This document shows, piece after piece, positions 52,524 through 61,932 of a stretch of 64,000 nucleotides of DNA. The DNA comes from Streptomyces sp. 6-11-2. GTDB lineage: Bacteria > Actinomycetota > Actinomycetes > Streptomycetales > Streptomycetaceae. Position 1 is the first letter of the stretch. Every line of letters begins with the position of its first letter. The notes under the pieces were generated by a model. That model was given only the letters and a program-made list of their open reading frames with translations. It was not told the DNA's origin and did no database searches. Location of the stretch: the NCBI RefSeq assembly GCF_006540305.1, contig NZ_BJOR01000001.1, forward strand, positions 4,092,001-4,156,000, given 5' to 3'. The position numbers and the translations under genes are program-made.

Positions 52524-53413
52524 GCGTCACCGTACGCGTCCCGGCGAAGGTCAACGTCCAGCTCGCGGTCGGCGCCGCCCGTCCCGACGGCTTCCACGAC
52601 CTGGCGAACGTCTTCCTCGCGGTCGGTATGTACGACGAGGTCACGGTCACCGAGGCCGACGAGCTGCGCGTGACCTGCGCGGGCCACGACGCCGGTCAGG
52701 TCCCCCTGGACCGTACGAACCTCGCCGCCCGCGCCGCCCTCGTCCTCGCCCAACGCCACGGCCGCAGCCCCGACGTGCACATCCACATCGCCAAGGACAT
52801 CCCGGTCGCCGGGGGCATGGCGGGCGGCAGCGCGGACGGCGCGGGCGCGCTGCTGGCCTGTGACGCACTCTGGGGCACCAACGCCTCCCGCAACGAACTC
52901 CTCGACATCTGCGCCGAGTTGGGCAGCGACGTGCCGTTCAGTCTGGTCGGTGGGGCGGCGCTGGGCACCGGGCGCGGGGAGAAGCTGCGCCCGCTGGAGG
53001 TCGGCGGCACCTTCCACTGGGTGTTCGCGCTGGCCGACGGAGGGCTGTCCACACCGGCGGTGTTCCGCGAGTTCGACCGGCTGAACGAGGGCGTCCGGAT
53101 CCCGGAGCCGACCGCCTCCGAGGACCTGCTGGCCGCGCTGGAGAAGGGGGACACCGCCGCCCTCGCCGCCGCGCTCTCCAACGATCTCCAGCCCGCCGCG
53201 CTCTCCCTGCGCCCGTCCCTCGCGGACACCCTCGCGGTCGGCCGCGAGGCGGGGGCCCTGGCGGGCTTGGTGTCGGGGTCGGGGCCGACGACGGCGTTCC
53301 TGGCAGCCGATGCGGAGGCGGCGACTGCGGTGGCTCAGGCCCTGCTCACGTCGGGGACCTGCCGAGCTGCCCGGGCCGCCGAGTCGCCGACGGCCGGGGC
53401 GACAGTGGTCTGA
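52520..53413 (+). CDS. ispE: 4-diphosphocytidyl-2-C-methyl-D-erythritol kinase
   Basis: 297 aa, GTG start. GHMP kinase of the MEP isoprenoid pathway. Seen: [31 protein letters not shown] at the N-terminus, the ATP-binding loop [21 protein letters not shown] and the C-terminal [16 protein letters not shown] compact hairpin GAGAAAC-TCT-GTTTCTC overlaps the stop (53412-53428) and may end transcription. Confidence 0.95.
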   Translation: MSVTVRVPAKVNVQLAVGAARPDGFHDLANVFLAVGMYDEVTVTEADELRVTCAGHDAGQVPLDRTNLAARAALVLAQRHGRSPDVHIHIAKDIPVAGGMAGGSADGAGALLACDALWGTNASRNELLDICAELGSDVPFSLVGGAALGTGRGEKLRPLEVGGTFHWVFALADGGLSTPAVFREFDRLNEGVRIPEPTASEDLLAALEKGDTAALAAALSNDLQPAALSLRPSLADTLAVGREAGALAGLVSGSGPTTAFLAADAEAATAVAQALLTSGTCRAARAAESPTAGATVV

Positions 53414-53548
53414 GAAACTCTGTTTCTCCACCGCAGCCGCCGTCTCCCGATCACGTCATCACGAAGAGTGACGGCAGCGCGACGTTCCAGCCCTTTCCTC
53501 CAAGGCCCTACGCTAGAAAGCTGACCGACCCCCGCGCACAGGAGTGAA

Positions 53549-55363
53549 ATGGCCGTCAACCTGGTCAATGTCGAGAACGTCAGCAAGGTGTACGGCACGC
53601 GCGCCCTGCTCGACGGTGTCTCGCTCGGTGTGTCCGAAGGGGACCGGATCGGGGTCGTCGGGCGCAACGGTGACGGCAAGACCACGCTGATCCGGATGCT
53701 GGCCAGGCTGGAGGGAGCCGACACCGGACGGGTCACGCACTCCGGCGGACTGCGGCTCGGGGTGCTCACGCAGCACGACTCCCTCGACCCGGAGGCCACC
53801 GTCCGCCACGAGGTCATCGGGGACATGGCCGACCACGAGTGGGCGGGCAACGCCAAGGTCAGGGATGTCCTGACCGGACTGTTCGGCGGGCTCGACCTGC
53901 CGGGCTTCCCCAAGGGCCTCGACACCGTCATCGGACCGCTGTCCGGCGGCGAGCGGCGGCGGATCGCGCTGGCCAAGCTGCTCATCGAGGAGCAGGACCT
54001 GCTCGTCCTGGACGAGCCCACCAACCATCTCGACGTCGAGGGCATCTCCTGGCTGGCCCGGCACCTGCGCGAGCGCCGCTCCGCGCTGGTGTGCGTCACC
54101 CACGACCGGTGGTTCCTCGACCAGGTCTGCACCCGCATGTGGGACGTGCAGCGCGGGGCGGTGTACGAGTACGAGGGCGGCTACTCCGACTACGTCTTCG
54201 CCCGCGCCGAACGCGAGCGCATCGCCGCCTCCGAGGAGGTCAAGCGGCAGAACCTGATCCGCAAGGAACTGGCCTGGCTGCGGCGCGGCGCCCCCGCCCG
54301 CACCTCCAAGCCGCGCTTCCGCGTGGAGGCCGCCAACGAGCTGATCAAGGACGTGCCGCCGCCGCGGGACAGCAGCGAGCTGATGAAGTTCGCCTCCTCC
54401 CGGCTGGGCAGGACCGTCCTCGACCTCGAGGACGTCACCGTGCAGGCCGGGCCCAAGGTGCTGCTCAAGCACGTCACCTGGCACCTCGGGCCGGGCGACC
54501 GAATCGGTCTCGTCGGCGTCAACGGCGCCGGGAAGACCTCCTTGCTGCGGGCCATGGCGGACGCCGCCCGCACCGAGGGCGAGGCACAGCCCGTCGGCGG
54601 GCGGATCGCCGTCGGGAAGACCGTCAAGCTCGCCTACCTCTCCCAGGAGGTCGCCGAACTCGACCCGGACTGGCGGGTCCTCGAGGCCGTGCAGCAGGTG
54701 CGCGAGCGCGTCGACCTCGGCAAGGGGCGGGAGATGACCGCCGGGCAGCTGTGCGAGACGTTCGGCTTCGGCAAGGAGAAGCAGTGGACGCCGGTGGGTG
54801 ACCTGTCCGGCGGTGAGCGGCGGCGGCTGCAACTGCTGCGCCTGCTCATGGACGAGCCCAATGTGCTCTTCCTCGACGAGCCCACCAACGACCTCGACAT
54901 CGAGACCCTCACCCAGCTCGAGGACGTCCTCGACGGCTGGCCCGGCTCGATGATCGTCATCTCCCACGACCGCTTCTTCGTCGAGCGCACCACCGACACG
55001 GTGTACGCGCTCCTCGGCGACGGCGCGCTGCGGATGCTGCCGCGCGGCATCGACGAGTACCTGGAGCGGCGGCAGCGGATGGAGCAGCAGGCCGCGGCCG
55101 CCGCCCCGGTCCCGTCGGCCGTCGCCGAGCAGGCCGCGCCCGAGCGGAGCGCCGCCGAACTGCGCGCCGCGAAGAAGGAACTGCAGAAGATCGAGCGGCA
55201 GTTGGACCGGATCTCCGAGAAGGAGTCCACGCTGCACACGCGGATCGCCGAGCACGCCACCGACTTCGCGAAGGTCGCCGAACTCGACGCCGAGCTGCGC
55301 GCGTTGGCGGGGGAGCGGGAGGAACTGGAGATGCGCTGGCTCGAACTCGCCGAGGACGCGTAG
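53549..55363 (+). CDS. ABC-F family ATP-binding protein (Uup/EttA-type)
   Basis: 604 aa, two ABC domains and no membrane segment. Domain 1: Walker A VVGRNGDGKTTLIRML, signature LSGGERRRIALAKLL, Walker B LLVLDEPTNHLD. Linker with RAERERIAASEEVKRQNLIRKELAWLRRGAPARTSKP. Domain 2: VGVNGAGKTSLLRAM, LSGGERRRLQLLRLL, VLFLDEPTNDLD. C-terminal coiled coil (ERSAAELRAAKKELQKIERQLDRISEKE). ABC-F proteins act on ribosomes; those with this C-terminal coiled coil resemble Uup. The RKELAWLRRGAPARTSKP linker is the Uup hallmark. No antibiotic cluster is adjacent, so housekeeping is more likely than resistance. Confidence 0.92.
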   Translation: MAVNLVNVENVSKVYGTRALLDGVSLGVSEGDRIGVVGRNGDGKTTLIRMLARLEGADTGRVTHSGGLRLGVLTQHDSLDPEATVRHEVIGDMADHEWAGNAKVRDVLTGLFGGLDLPGFPKGLDTVIGPLSGGERRRIALAKLLIEEQDLLVLDEPTNHLDVEGISWLARHLRERRSALVCVTHDRWFLDQVCTRMWDVQRGAVYEYEGGYSDYVFARAERERIAASEEVKRQNLIRKELAWLRRGAPARTSKPRFRVEAANELIKDVPPPRDSSELMKFASSRLGRTVLDLEDVTVQAGPKVLLKHVTWHLGPGDRIGLVGVNGAGKTSLLRAMADAARTEGEAQPVGGRIAVGKTVKLAYLSQEVAELDPDWRVLEAVQQVRERVDLGKGREMTAGQLCETFGFGKEKQWTPVGDLSGGERRRLQLLRLLMDEPNVLFLDEPTNDLDIETLTQLEDVLDGWPGSMIVISHDRFFVERTTDTVYALLGDGALRMLPRGIDEYLERRQRMEQQAAAAAPVPSAVAEQAAPERSAAELRAAKKELQKIERQLDRISEKESTLHTRIAEHATDFAKVAELDAELRALAGEREELEMRWLELAEDA

Positions 55364-55540
55364 CGCTGCGGGCGGTCCCGTCGGGGGCGGGCGCACGCGC
55401 CGTGTGAACGCGGCGTGGCGGTTTTCTGGAGGAAAGTCCCCCGGGCCCGCCACGCATAACGGGCGCGTCACGGGCCGGTCCTCCCTTGGGAACAGGGGCC
55501 GACGCGGCCCGGTGACGGGCGGGTTGCGAGTGATAGGAAT

Positions 55541-55570
55541 GAGCCGTCCGGGGACTTTCCCGGACGGCTC
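55541..55570 (+). terminator. hairpin terminator upstream of the beta-propeller genes
   Basis: GAGCCGTCCGGG / CCCGGACGGCTC, perfect 12-bp stem, 6-nt loop, followed by TGGGTTCTTC. It lies 178 bases after the ABC-F stop and about 60 bases before the next gene. Confidence 0.8.
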
Positions 55571-55631
55571 TGGGTTCTTCGGGTACCTCAGGGCGTGGCT
55601 AAAAAGCAGTGATTGAGGGGGAAGCGCGCTG

Positions 55632-57521
55632 ATGTCTCAGCCGCCCAGCCAGCCGCCCCAGGGCGGCTTCGGAGCACCGCAGGATCAGCCGCAGCAGCCG
55701 CAGGACCAGCCGCCGCAGTCCGGCGGCTTCGGGCCGCCGCAGACCCCACCGGCGCAGGGCGGTTTCGGAGCTCCCCAGGACCCGCGCCAGACCACGCCCC
55801 CGCCCCCGGCCCAGCCGCCGCAGGCCCCGCCGCCCCCGCCCGCCGGACCGCCGCAGCCCGGCTACCCGCAGCAGCCCGGGCCCTACGCCCAGCCCGGCCC
55901 CTACGGCGCGCCCGCCGCACCCGGCCCCTACGGCGCGCCCGCCGCACCCGGCCCCTACGGCGCGCCCGCCGCACCCGGCCCGTACGGGCAGCCACAGCAG
56001 CCGGGGCCGTACGGGCAGCAGCCCGGCTACGGCTACCCGCAGCAGCCGCACTTCGCGGGCGCGCCCGGCACCCCGCCCCCCGGCGGCACCGGCAGCCCGT
56101 TCAAGGGCCGGACCATGGCCATCATCGGCGCCGCGGTGGCCGCCGTGCTCGTCGCCGGTGTCACCGTCTGGGCCGTCAGCGGCGACGACGGCGACAAGAA
56201 GCCGGTCGCCGACGCGAGCGGCGACGCGAAGCCCTCGAACTCCGCCGCCTCCGACGCCCCGGTCAACCCCGGTGACGGCAGCGGCGACGGCAAGGGGGAG
56301 GCGGAGGACCTCAACGCGGGCCGCAAGTCCGGCGAGGCCAGGGTGCTCTGGTACAAGGAGGCGCCCGCCGCGCCCGGTGGCGGCGCCGAGGCCCCCGGTA
56401 TGTGGATCACCGGCAAGACGGCGGTGAAGGCGGCGTACAAGCAGGTCTTCGCCTACAACGTCGGTGACGGCAGGCCCACCTGGGAACCGATCACGTTCCC
56501 GGAGAAGATCTGTGCGGTGACACCGCGGAAGACGGCCGACGACAAGGTGGTCGTGGCCTACATGAGCGGCAGCAGCGACCGCGCCAAGTGCAACCAGCTC
56601 CAGCAGATCGACCTGAACACCGGCGCGAAGGGCTGGACCATCAAGGTCGAGGACGGCGAGCTGTTCGACAGCACGCTCACCATCGAGATGACCGTGGCCG
56701 GCAAGACGCTGATGGTGGGCCGCTCGCAGTCGGGCACGGCGTACGACGTCGACAGCGGCAAGAAGCTCTTCGACAAGCGGCGCTACGGCCAGGCCTGCTT
56801 CCCCGGCGCCTTCGCGGGTGGTGCCCGGCTGATCTCCGTGGCGTCCTGCGGGGCCGGCGGTTCGAACGAGCACGACGAGGTGCAGGAGCTCGACCCCGCG
56901 ACCGGCGCGGTCAGGTGGACCAAGAAGATCCCCAAGGACTGGTCGGTCGAGCGTGTCTACTCCGTCGACCCGGTGGTCGTGTACTCGGTGGACAAGGACA
57001 AGAAGCACTGGAACATCTCGACGCTGAGCGGCGGCGCCATCCGTTCCCAGGTGGACACCAAGTCGAACTTCAACGCCCAGTGCGGCTGGGCCATCCTCGC
57101 CCGTAACCTCCAGGGCTGCCAGGCCGTCGCCTCCGACGCCGACACTCTCTACCTGCCCACCGACGTCACCACCGGCGCCAACGAGATCGTCGCCCTCAAC
57201 CTCGCCACCGGCAAGGAGAAGTGGCGCGTGAAGTCCCCGACGGACACCTCGATGATGCCACTCAAGGTGGAGGACGGGCAGCTCATCGTGTACGTCGAGC
57301 CGTCGTACGACGCGGGCGGCCAGATCGTGTCCGTGGCGACGGCGGGCTCGGCCCACACTCCGGTCAAGCTGCTCCAGAACCCGGAGGGCACCGCGTCGAT
57401 CGAGAACGGCTTCTACTCGCGGGCCGTCGACTGGGTCGACGGACGCTTCTACCTCTCCACCACCCGGCTGCGCGGAAAGGCCGACACGAAGGAGAAGCTG
57501 ATGCTCGCCTACGGCAAGTGA
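55632..57521 (+). CDS. proline-rich membrane-anchored PQQ-like beta-propeller protein, copy 1
   Basis: 629 aa. Residues 1-150 are a Pro/Gln/Gly-rich cytoplasmic region (QPPQSGGFGPPQTPPAQGG; GPYGAPAAP three times). One membrane helix follows (RTMAIIGAAVAAVLVAGVTVWAV, about 159-181), then a linker and an outside beta-propeller whose blades repeat LDPATGAVRWTKKI, LNLATGKEKWRVKSP and IDLNTGAKGWTIKV, the PQQ-like W-motif. Paired Cys (KICAVT, RAKCNQ; CFPG, SCGAGG; QCGW, LQGC) suggest disulfides. Substrate or partner unknown; such propellers serve as scaffolds or sensors. A paralogue follows 103 bases downstream. Confidence 0.85.
   Translation: MSQPPSQPPQGGFGAPQDQPQQPQDQPPQSGGFGPPQTPPAQGGFGAPQDPRQTTPPPPAQPPQAPPPPPAGPPQPGYPQQPGPYAQPGPYGAPAAPGPYGAPAAPGPYGAPAAPGPYGQPQQPGPYGQQPGYGYPQQPHFAGAPGTPPPGGTGSPFKGRTMAIIGAAVAAVLVAGVTVWAVSGDDGDKKPVADASGDAKPSNSAASDAPVNPGDGSGDGKGEAEDLNAGRKSGEARVLWYKEAPAAPGGGAEAPGMWITGKTAVKAAYKQVFAYNVGDGRPTWEPITFPEKICAVTPRKTADDKVVVAYMSGSSDRAKCNQLQQIDLNTGAKGWTIKVEDGELFDSTLTIEMTVAGKTLMVGRSQSGTAYDVDSGKKLFDKRRYGQACFPGAFAGGARLISVASCGAGGSNEHDEVQELDPATGAVRWTKKIPKDWSVERVYSVDPVVVYSVDKDKKHWNISTLSGGAIRSQVDTKSNFNAQCGWAILARNLQGCQAVASDADTLYLPTDVTTGANEIVALNLATGKEKWRVKSPTDTSMMPLKVEDGQLIVYVEPSYDAGGQIVSVATAGSAHTPVKLLQNPEGTASIENGFYSRAVDWVDGRFYLSTTRLRGKADTKEKLMLAYGK
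55896..55976 (+). repeat. three exact 27-bp tandem repeats
   Basis: The unit GGCCCCTACGGCGCGCC + CGCCGCACCC occurs three times in frame and codes GPYGAPAAP. A copy-number-variable tract is likely. Confidence 0.85.
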
Positions 57522-57623
57522 GCCCGGCCGGCCGCGCCACGCGCGGCCGGCGCCGCACGCCGTTCCGGCCACCCGGCTTCCCCGTCGTCCCGTCCCCTCC
57601 GCTTCCCCCGAGGTGCACCCGTC

Positions 57624-59441
57624 ATGTCCCAGCCGCCCCCGCCGCCCAACCAGCCGCCGCAGCCCGGCGGCTTCGGCCCGCCGCGGGACCAGCAGCCGCA
57701 GCAGCCCGCACCACCTCCGCAGACGCCGCCCGCGGGCGGTCCGGACTTCGCCCAGTCCCCTCAGCCGGCGCCGGGTTACGGCTACCCGCAGGCACCGCAG
57801 GGCGCCCCGCAGACGCCGCCGCCCCCGGCCGGACCGCCGCAGCCCCAGTCCGGCTACGGCTACCCGGGCCTGCAGCCGAACCCCTACGCCCAGCCCCCCG
57901 CCGCGCAGCCGAACCCGTACGGCGCCCAGCAGCCCGGGTACGGCTATCCCGGCCAGCCGCCGACCGTGCCGGCGCAGCCGCAGGCCGGACAGCCGGGGGG
58001 CGGCCGGAAGATCAACGCCCAGGTGGTGATGATCGTCTCGACCGTCGTCGTGATCGCGCTGATCATCGGCACCGGCATCTGGTACTCGAACAGGTCCGAC
58101 GGCGGCAAGCAGGACACCGCCAGTTCCAGCGGTGGCACCGGCGGCAAGGAAGACGACGGGAAGTCCGCCTCCGGCGGCACGGAGAAGGCGCCGTCCGACC
58201 CGGCCGCCAAGGTCCTCTACCAGGTGCCGATGCCCGAGGTGAGCGACCTGGTCACCACCACCGGCTCCTGGCTCACGGACAAGGCGTACGTCAAGAGTGG
58301 CGTCGCCGAGATCGTCGGCTACGACCGGGACAAGGGCACCAGGCTGTGGACGATCGAGTTGCCCGGCCCGGTGTGTGAGGCCAGCAAGCACGCCACCCCG
58401 GACGGCAGGACGGCGATCGTCCACGAGCCGGCCATGCCGACCAAGGACAAGCCCACGCACGGCTGCAGCCAGGTCGCGGCGATCGACCTCGACGCCGGCA
58501 AGAAGCTGTGGACGCAGACCGTCAAGTCCGGTGACCAGGCCATCAGGCTCGACAACGTCACCGTCAGCGGCGGCACGGTCGCCGTGGGCGGCACCAGCGG
58601 CGGCGCCGCCTTCGACATCGCGGACGGCAAGGCCCTGTGGGCCCCGAAGGCGGCCGACACCTGCTACGACGCCGGGTACGGCGGTGGCGCGAAGCTGGTC
58701 GCGGTGCGCAAGTGCGGCCAGTACGGGCAGCGTCAGCTGCACATCCAGACGATCGACCCGAAGTCCGGCAAGGTGATCTCGGAGTACAAGATGTCGCAGG
58801 GCATCGAGTACGCCGCGATCGTCTCGACCGATCCGCTCGTCGTGGCCGCCGACGTCGGCCAGAGCGCGGGCGACGGCAGCGGCATCTCGGACTTCTTCTC
58901 CATCGACAACGGGACCGGCAAGCTGCGCGCCCACATCTCGGCGCCCGGCGACACCTACGCGGCCCGCTGCGACGGCATCAGCAGGGTCGAGGACTGCCGG
59001 GGCCTCGCGGTCGGCAACGACCGGCTGTACGTGCCCACCGAGGACCACGACGGCAGCGAAGAGTTCCGCAAGACCAACGAGGTCGTCGCGTTCGACCTCG
59101 GCACCGGCAAGCAGACCGGCCAGCGGGCCGACGCGGGCGACGGTTACCACATCTACCCGCTGCGCATGGACGGCGCCGACGTCATCGCGTACAAGAGCCC
59201 GCCCTACGACAAGGGCGGCCAGATCGTCAGCATCGACGGCGGCAGCTTCAAGCAGACCAAGCTGCTGGAGAACCCGGCCTCGCGGGACGTGCGCGACGCG
59301 GAGACCTCCATGTCCCCGGACCGCGCGGAGTTCCTCTACTCCCAGGGTCACCTCTACATGTCGTCGATCTACGCCCGCAAGGCGTCGTCCTCGTCCCTCG
59401 GCAAGGACTACCTGGCGCTGGCCTTCGGAGCGGGCGGCTGA
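57624..59441 (+). CDS. proline-rich membrane-anchored PQQ-like beta-propeller protein, copy 2
   Basis: 605 aa, same plan as copy 1: Pro/Gln/Gly/Tyr-rich N-terminus (SGYGYPGLQPNPYAQPP), one helix (VVMIVSTVVVIALIIGTGIWY, about 134-154), Ser/Gly linker, then propeller blades YDRDKGTRLWTIELPG, IDLDAGKKLWTQTVKSG and FDLGTGKQTGQRADAG. Cys pairs again (PGPVCEAS, THGCSQV; ADTCYDAG, VRKCGQ; RCDG, EDCRGL). Overall identity to copy 1 is modest, so the duplication is old. An efficient terminator follows. Confidence 0.85.
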   Translation: MSQPPPPPNQPPQPGGFGPPRDQQPQQPAPPPQTPPAGGPDFAQSPQPAPGYGYPQAPQGAPQTPPPPAGPPQPQSGYGYPGLQPNPYAQPPAAQPNPYGAQQPGYGYPGQPPTVPAQPQAGQPGGGRKINAQVVMIVSTVVVIALIIGTGIWYSNRSDGGKQDTASSSGGTGGKEDDGKSASGGTEKAPSDPAAKVLYQVPMPEVSDLVTTTGSWLTDKAYVKSGVAEIVGYDRDKGTRLWTIELPGPVCEASKHATPDGRTAIVHEPAMPTKDKPTHGCSQVAAIDLDAGKKLWTQTVKSGDQAIRLDNVTVSGGTVAVGGTSGGAAFDIADGKALWAPKAADTCYDAGYGGGAKLVAVRKCGQYGQRQLHIQTIDPKSGKVISEYKMSQGIEYAAIVSTDPLVVAADVGQSAGDGSGISDFFSIDNGTGKLRAHISAPGDTYAARCDGISRVEDCRGLAVGNDRLYVPTEDHDGSEEFRKTNEVVAFDLGTGKQTGQRADAGDGYHIYPLRMDGADVIAYKSPPYDKGGQIVSIDGGSFKQTKLLENPASRDVRDAETSMSPDRAEFLYSQGHLYMSSIYARKASSSSLGKDYLALAFGAGG

Positions 59442-59464
59442 TCCGCCGCACGGCCGGAACGAGA

Positions 59465-59494
59465 CGGCCCCGCCCCCGACCGGGGGCGGGGCCG
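59465..59494 (+). terminator. terminator of the propeller genes
   Basis: CGGCCCCGCCCCCG / CGGGGGCGGGGCCG with a 2-nt loop, 23 bases after the stop. Very stable. Confidence 0.85.
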
Positions 59495-59702
59495 TGCGCG
59501 TACCACTCAACGCCCCCGCATGACCCTCGAAATGAGTTTTGAATGCGAGGAATGCGAAAAGTCCGCCGATCCGTGGGTACTTCTCGCCGGTAGGGGCAGC
59601 GCGACGTCGAACAAGCGTGTAGCTTCCGGGGGCATGACGGGCGGGCGTGCCGGGGGGCCGCCGCCCGGGGCTGTGGACATCCTTGGGGGGACTGGGGGCT
59701 CG

Positions 59703-60374
59703 ATGGGAGTGCGGCTCATGGTGGTCGACGACCACCGGCTACTGGCCGAGGCACTGGCCTCGGCGCTGAAGCTGCGCGGACACCGCGTGCTCGCCGCCGC
59801 GGCGCCGGCCGCGGGCGCGGCGGACCTGGTGATCAGCCGCGCTCCGGAGGTGTGCCTGCTGGGCACGGCGGCACCGGCCGAGCCCGGCATCTTCGACCCG
59901 GTGGTGAAGATCAAGCGGGAGCGTCCGCAGGTCGCGGTGGTCGTGCTCGGCCCGGTTCCGTCCCCGCGCGGCATCGCGGCCGCCTTCGCGGCGGGGGCCT
60001 CGGGGTACGTACGCCACGACGAGCGCATCGAGGGCGTCGAGCGGGCGATCATCAAGGCGAGGGCGGGCGAGGCCGCCGTCGCCCCCCAGCTCCTCCAGGG
60101 CGCCTTCGGCGAGTTGCTGAACCCCGCCGCCCCACCGGACGACGAGGGCCAGCGTCTGCTGCGGATGCTCACCCCGCGCGAGGTGGAGGTCCTGGTCCGG
60201 GTCGCCGAGGGCGAGGACACCCGCCTGATCGCGGCCGGCATGGGCATCGCCCCCAGCACGGCCCGGACCCACGTCCAACGGGTCCTGATGAAGCTCGGAG
60301 TGGGCTCGCGGCTGGAGGCGGCGGCCCTGGCCGCCCGCACCGGCCTGCTGGACCGCGCGGGCCCGCTGCCGTAA
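59703..60374 (+). CDS. LuxR-type response regulator with degenerate receiver
   Basis: 223 aa from the ATG at 59703; the frame also opens at 59634 and 59520. The receiver-like domain begins MGVRLMVVDDHRLLAEALASALKLRGHRV with the acidic pair DD. Where the phosphorylated Asp should stand (..VLLDxxxP) the sequence is EVCLLGTAAPAEPGI, i.e. Gly. The switch Lys (..GYxxK) is also replaced, in GYVRHDERIEGV. The C-terminal DNA-binding domain is normal: LTPREVEVLVRVAEGEDTRLIAAGMGIAPSTARTHVQRVLMKLGVGSRLEAAA. No kinase gene adjoins. It is likely an orphan regulator controlled by something other than phosphorylation. Confidence 0.87.
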   Translation: MGVRLMVVDDHRLLAEALASALKLRGHRVLAAAAPAAGAADLVISRAPEVCLLGTAAPAEPGIFDPVVKIKRERPQVAVVVLGPVPSPRGIAAAFAAGASGYVRHDERIEGVERAIIKARAGEAAVAPQLLQGAFGELLNPAAPPDDEGQRLLRMLTPREVEVLVRVAEGEDTRLIAAGMGIAPSTARTHVQRVLMKLGVGSRLEAAALAARTGLLDRAGPLP

Positions 60375-60870
60375 CGCCGTCGTCCGGCCCGGCTCTCCCG
60401 CGCCGGACGGGGGGCGCCCGGGTCACCTGCTCTCTTGCGAGGAGGCCCGCCGTTCAGACCGGGTAGGAATCGCATCGTGTGACAGCGGTGCGGAGTGCCG
60501 CCGCATCCGGATTCCAGGGCGCGGAGCGCCCTGACGGCCTGCCCGGTGGAGCCGGTCGAACTCGAACGCGTGTGCCCGGCGTTCGCTGATCGGGTGATCG
60601 CATCGGAAGAGGGGTGCGGCTGTTCGGGTGTCGGGTGGGGACGTGGGGGTTTGCGTGGGAACTCACTTCGTCGCGCGAACTGGTCCAGCGGGAACCTACG
60701 CCTCCGCGTTCAGGGATTGAACACTTTTGTTGATGGGCTTTGTTCGATCGTGATCTGAAAAGGGCTGGTGAGTTGTGGCGTGTTATGTTTGATTGTGTTG
60801 GGGTGGTCGGGTGTCGACGGGGTGTGGGCTCGCGGACCGGCGGCCCGGGGACCAGTAGGGAGTTCCGGCA
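60375..60870 (+). other. 496-bp intergenic region upstream of the gal operon
   Basis: No supported gene; an 87-codon open frame at 60495 lacks codon bias and homology. A weak hairpin CGTCCGGC/GCCGGACG (60381-60409) follows the regulator. The last 150 bases are AT-rich for this genome and hold the gal promoter. Confidence 0.6.
60720..60800 (+). promoter_or_regulatory. gal operon promoter region (galP1-like)
   Basis: Contains TATGTT (60784-60789) as a candidate -10, with a T-rich upstream direct repeat, CTTTTGTTGAT (60724-60734) and GCTTTGTTCGAT (60737-60748). The transcribed leader would be about 75-80 nt. The galT-galE-galK order and a T/G-rich promoter agree with the galactose-inducible galP1 known from S. 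lividans; exact identity is not checked. Confidence 0.6.
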
Positions 60871-61932
60871 GTGAAGAAGACCTCGACCCGGCTGGCCGAC
60901 GGTCGTGAGCTCGTCTACTACGACCTGCGGGACGACACCGTGCGCGACGCGGTGGACCGGCGCCCGCTGGAGCCGACGGTCACCACGTCGGAGGTGCGCC
61001 GGGACGTGCTGCTCGGCGACGCGGTCGCCGTCGCCTCCCACCGCCAGGGCCGCACCTACCACCCGCCGGCCGACGAGTGCCCCCTGTGCCCCTCCACGAG
61101 CGACCGCCTGAGCGAGATCCCCGACTCCTTCTACGACGTGGTGGTCTTCGAGAACCGCTTCCCCTCGCTGACCGGCGACCTCGGCCGCTGCGAGGTCGTC
61201 TGCTTCACCTCGGACCACGACGCCTCGTTCGCCGGCCTGAGCGAGCGGCAGGCCCGGCTGGTCCTGGACACGTGGACGGACCGCACCGCGGAGCTGTCCC
61301 GACTGCCCTCCGTGGAGCAGGTGTTCTGCTTCGAGAACCGCGGATCCGAGATCGGCGTGACGCTGGGGCACCCGCACGGCCAGATCTACGCCTACCCCTT
61401 CACCACCCCGCGCACCGCGCTGATGCTGCGCTCACTGGCGGCGCACCAGGAGGCCACCGGCGGGGAGAACCTCTTCGACGCGGTCCTGGAGCGCGAACTG
61501 GCCGGCGAGCGGGTGGTCGTCGAGGGCGACCACTGGGTGGCCTTCGTGCCATACGCGGCGCACTGGCCCTACGAGGTCCACCTGTACCCCCGGCGCCGGG
61601 TCCCCGACCTGCTCGGACTCGACGAGGCGGCGCGCGCGGAGTTCCCCGGGATCTATCTGGACCTGTTGCGGCGCTTCGACCGGCTCTTCGGCGAGGGCGC
61701 CCCGCCGACGCCGTACATCGCGGCCTGGCACCAGGCCCCGTTCGGCGTGCCGGCCGGGTCCGGCGGTGTCACGCGCGACGACTTCGCGCTCCACCTCGAG
61801 CTTTTCACCATCCGCCGCACTACCGGCAAGCTGAAGTTCCTCGCGGGTTCCGAGTCCGGCATGAACGTGTTCATCAACGACGTCCCGCCCGAGCGTGCGG
61901 CCGAGCGCCTGCGGGAGGTAGCGGGTTCATGA
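60871..61932 (+). CDS. galT: galactose-1-phosphate uridylyltransferase
   Basis: 353 aa, GTG start. Swaps UMP between UDP-glucose and galactose-1-phosphate. Seen: the Cys pair ECPLCPS (metal site), [31 protein letters not shown] with the nucleophile His of HPHGQ, and [19 protein letters not shown] near the end is also conserved. First gene of the Leloir operon; the stop overlaps galE (ATGA). Confidence 0.96.
   Translation: MKKTSTRLADGRELVYYDLRDDTVRDAVDRRPLEPTVTTSEVRRDVLLGDAVAVASHRQGRTYHPPADECPLCPSTSDRLSEIPDSFYDVVVFENRFPSLTGDLGRCEVVCFTSDHDASFAGLSERQARLVLDTWTDRTAELSRLPSVEQVFCFENRGSEIGVTLGHPHGQIYAYPFTTPRTALMLRSLAAHQEATGGENLFDAVLERELAGERVVVEGDHWVAFVPYAAHWPYEVHLYPRRRVPDLLGLDEAARAEFPGIYLDLLRRFDRLFGEGAPPTPYIAAWHQAPFGVPAGSGGVTRDDFALHLELFTIRRTTGKLKFLAGSESGMNVFINDVPPERAAERLREVAGS

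Noticed and set aside
53549..55363. Antibiotic-resistance ABC-F protein
   Set aside because: The linker and C-terminal coiled coil look Uup-like, and the location is a conserved housekeeping block without biosynthetic genes.
55599..59735. A 1378-codon minus-strand open frame across both beta-propeller genes
   Set aside because: Stops are rare opposite high-GC coding DNA; the translation is low-complexity without motifs, while both plus-strand genes have clear architecture and starts.
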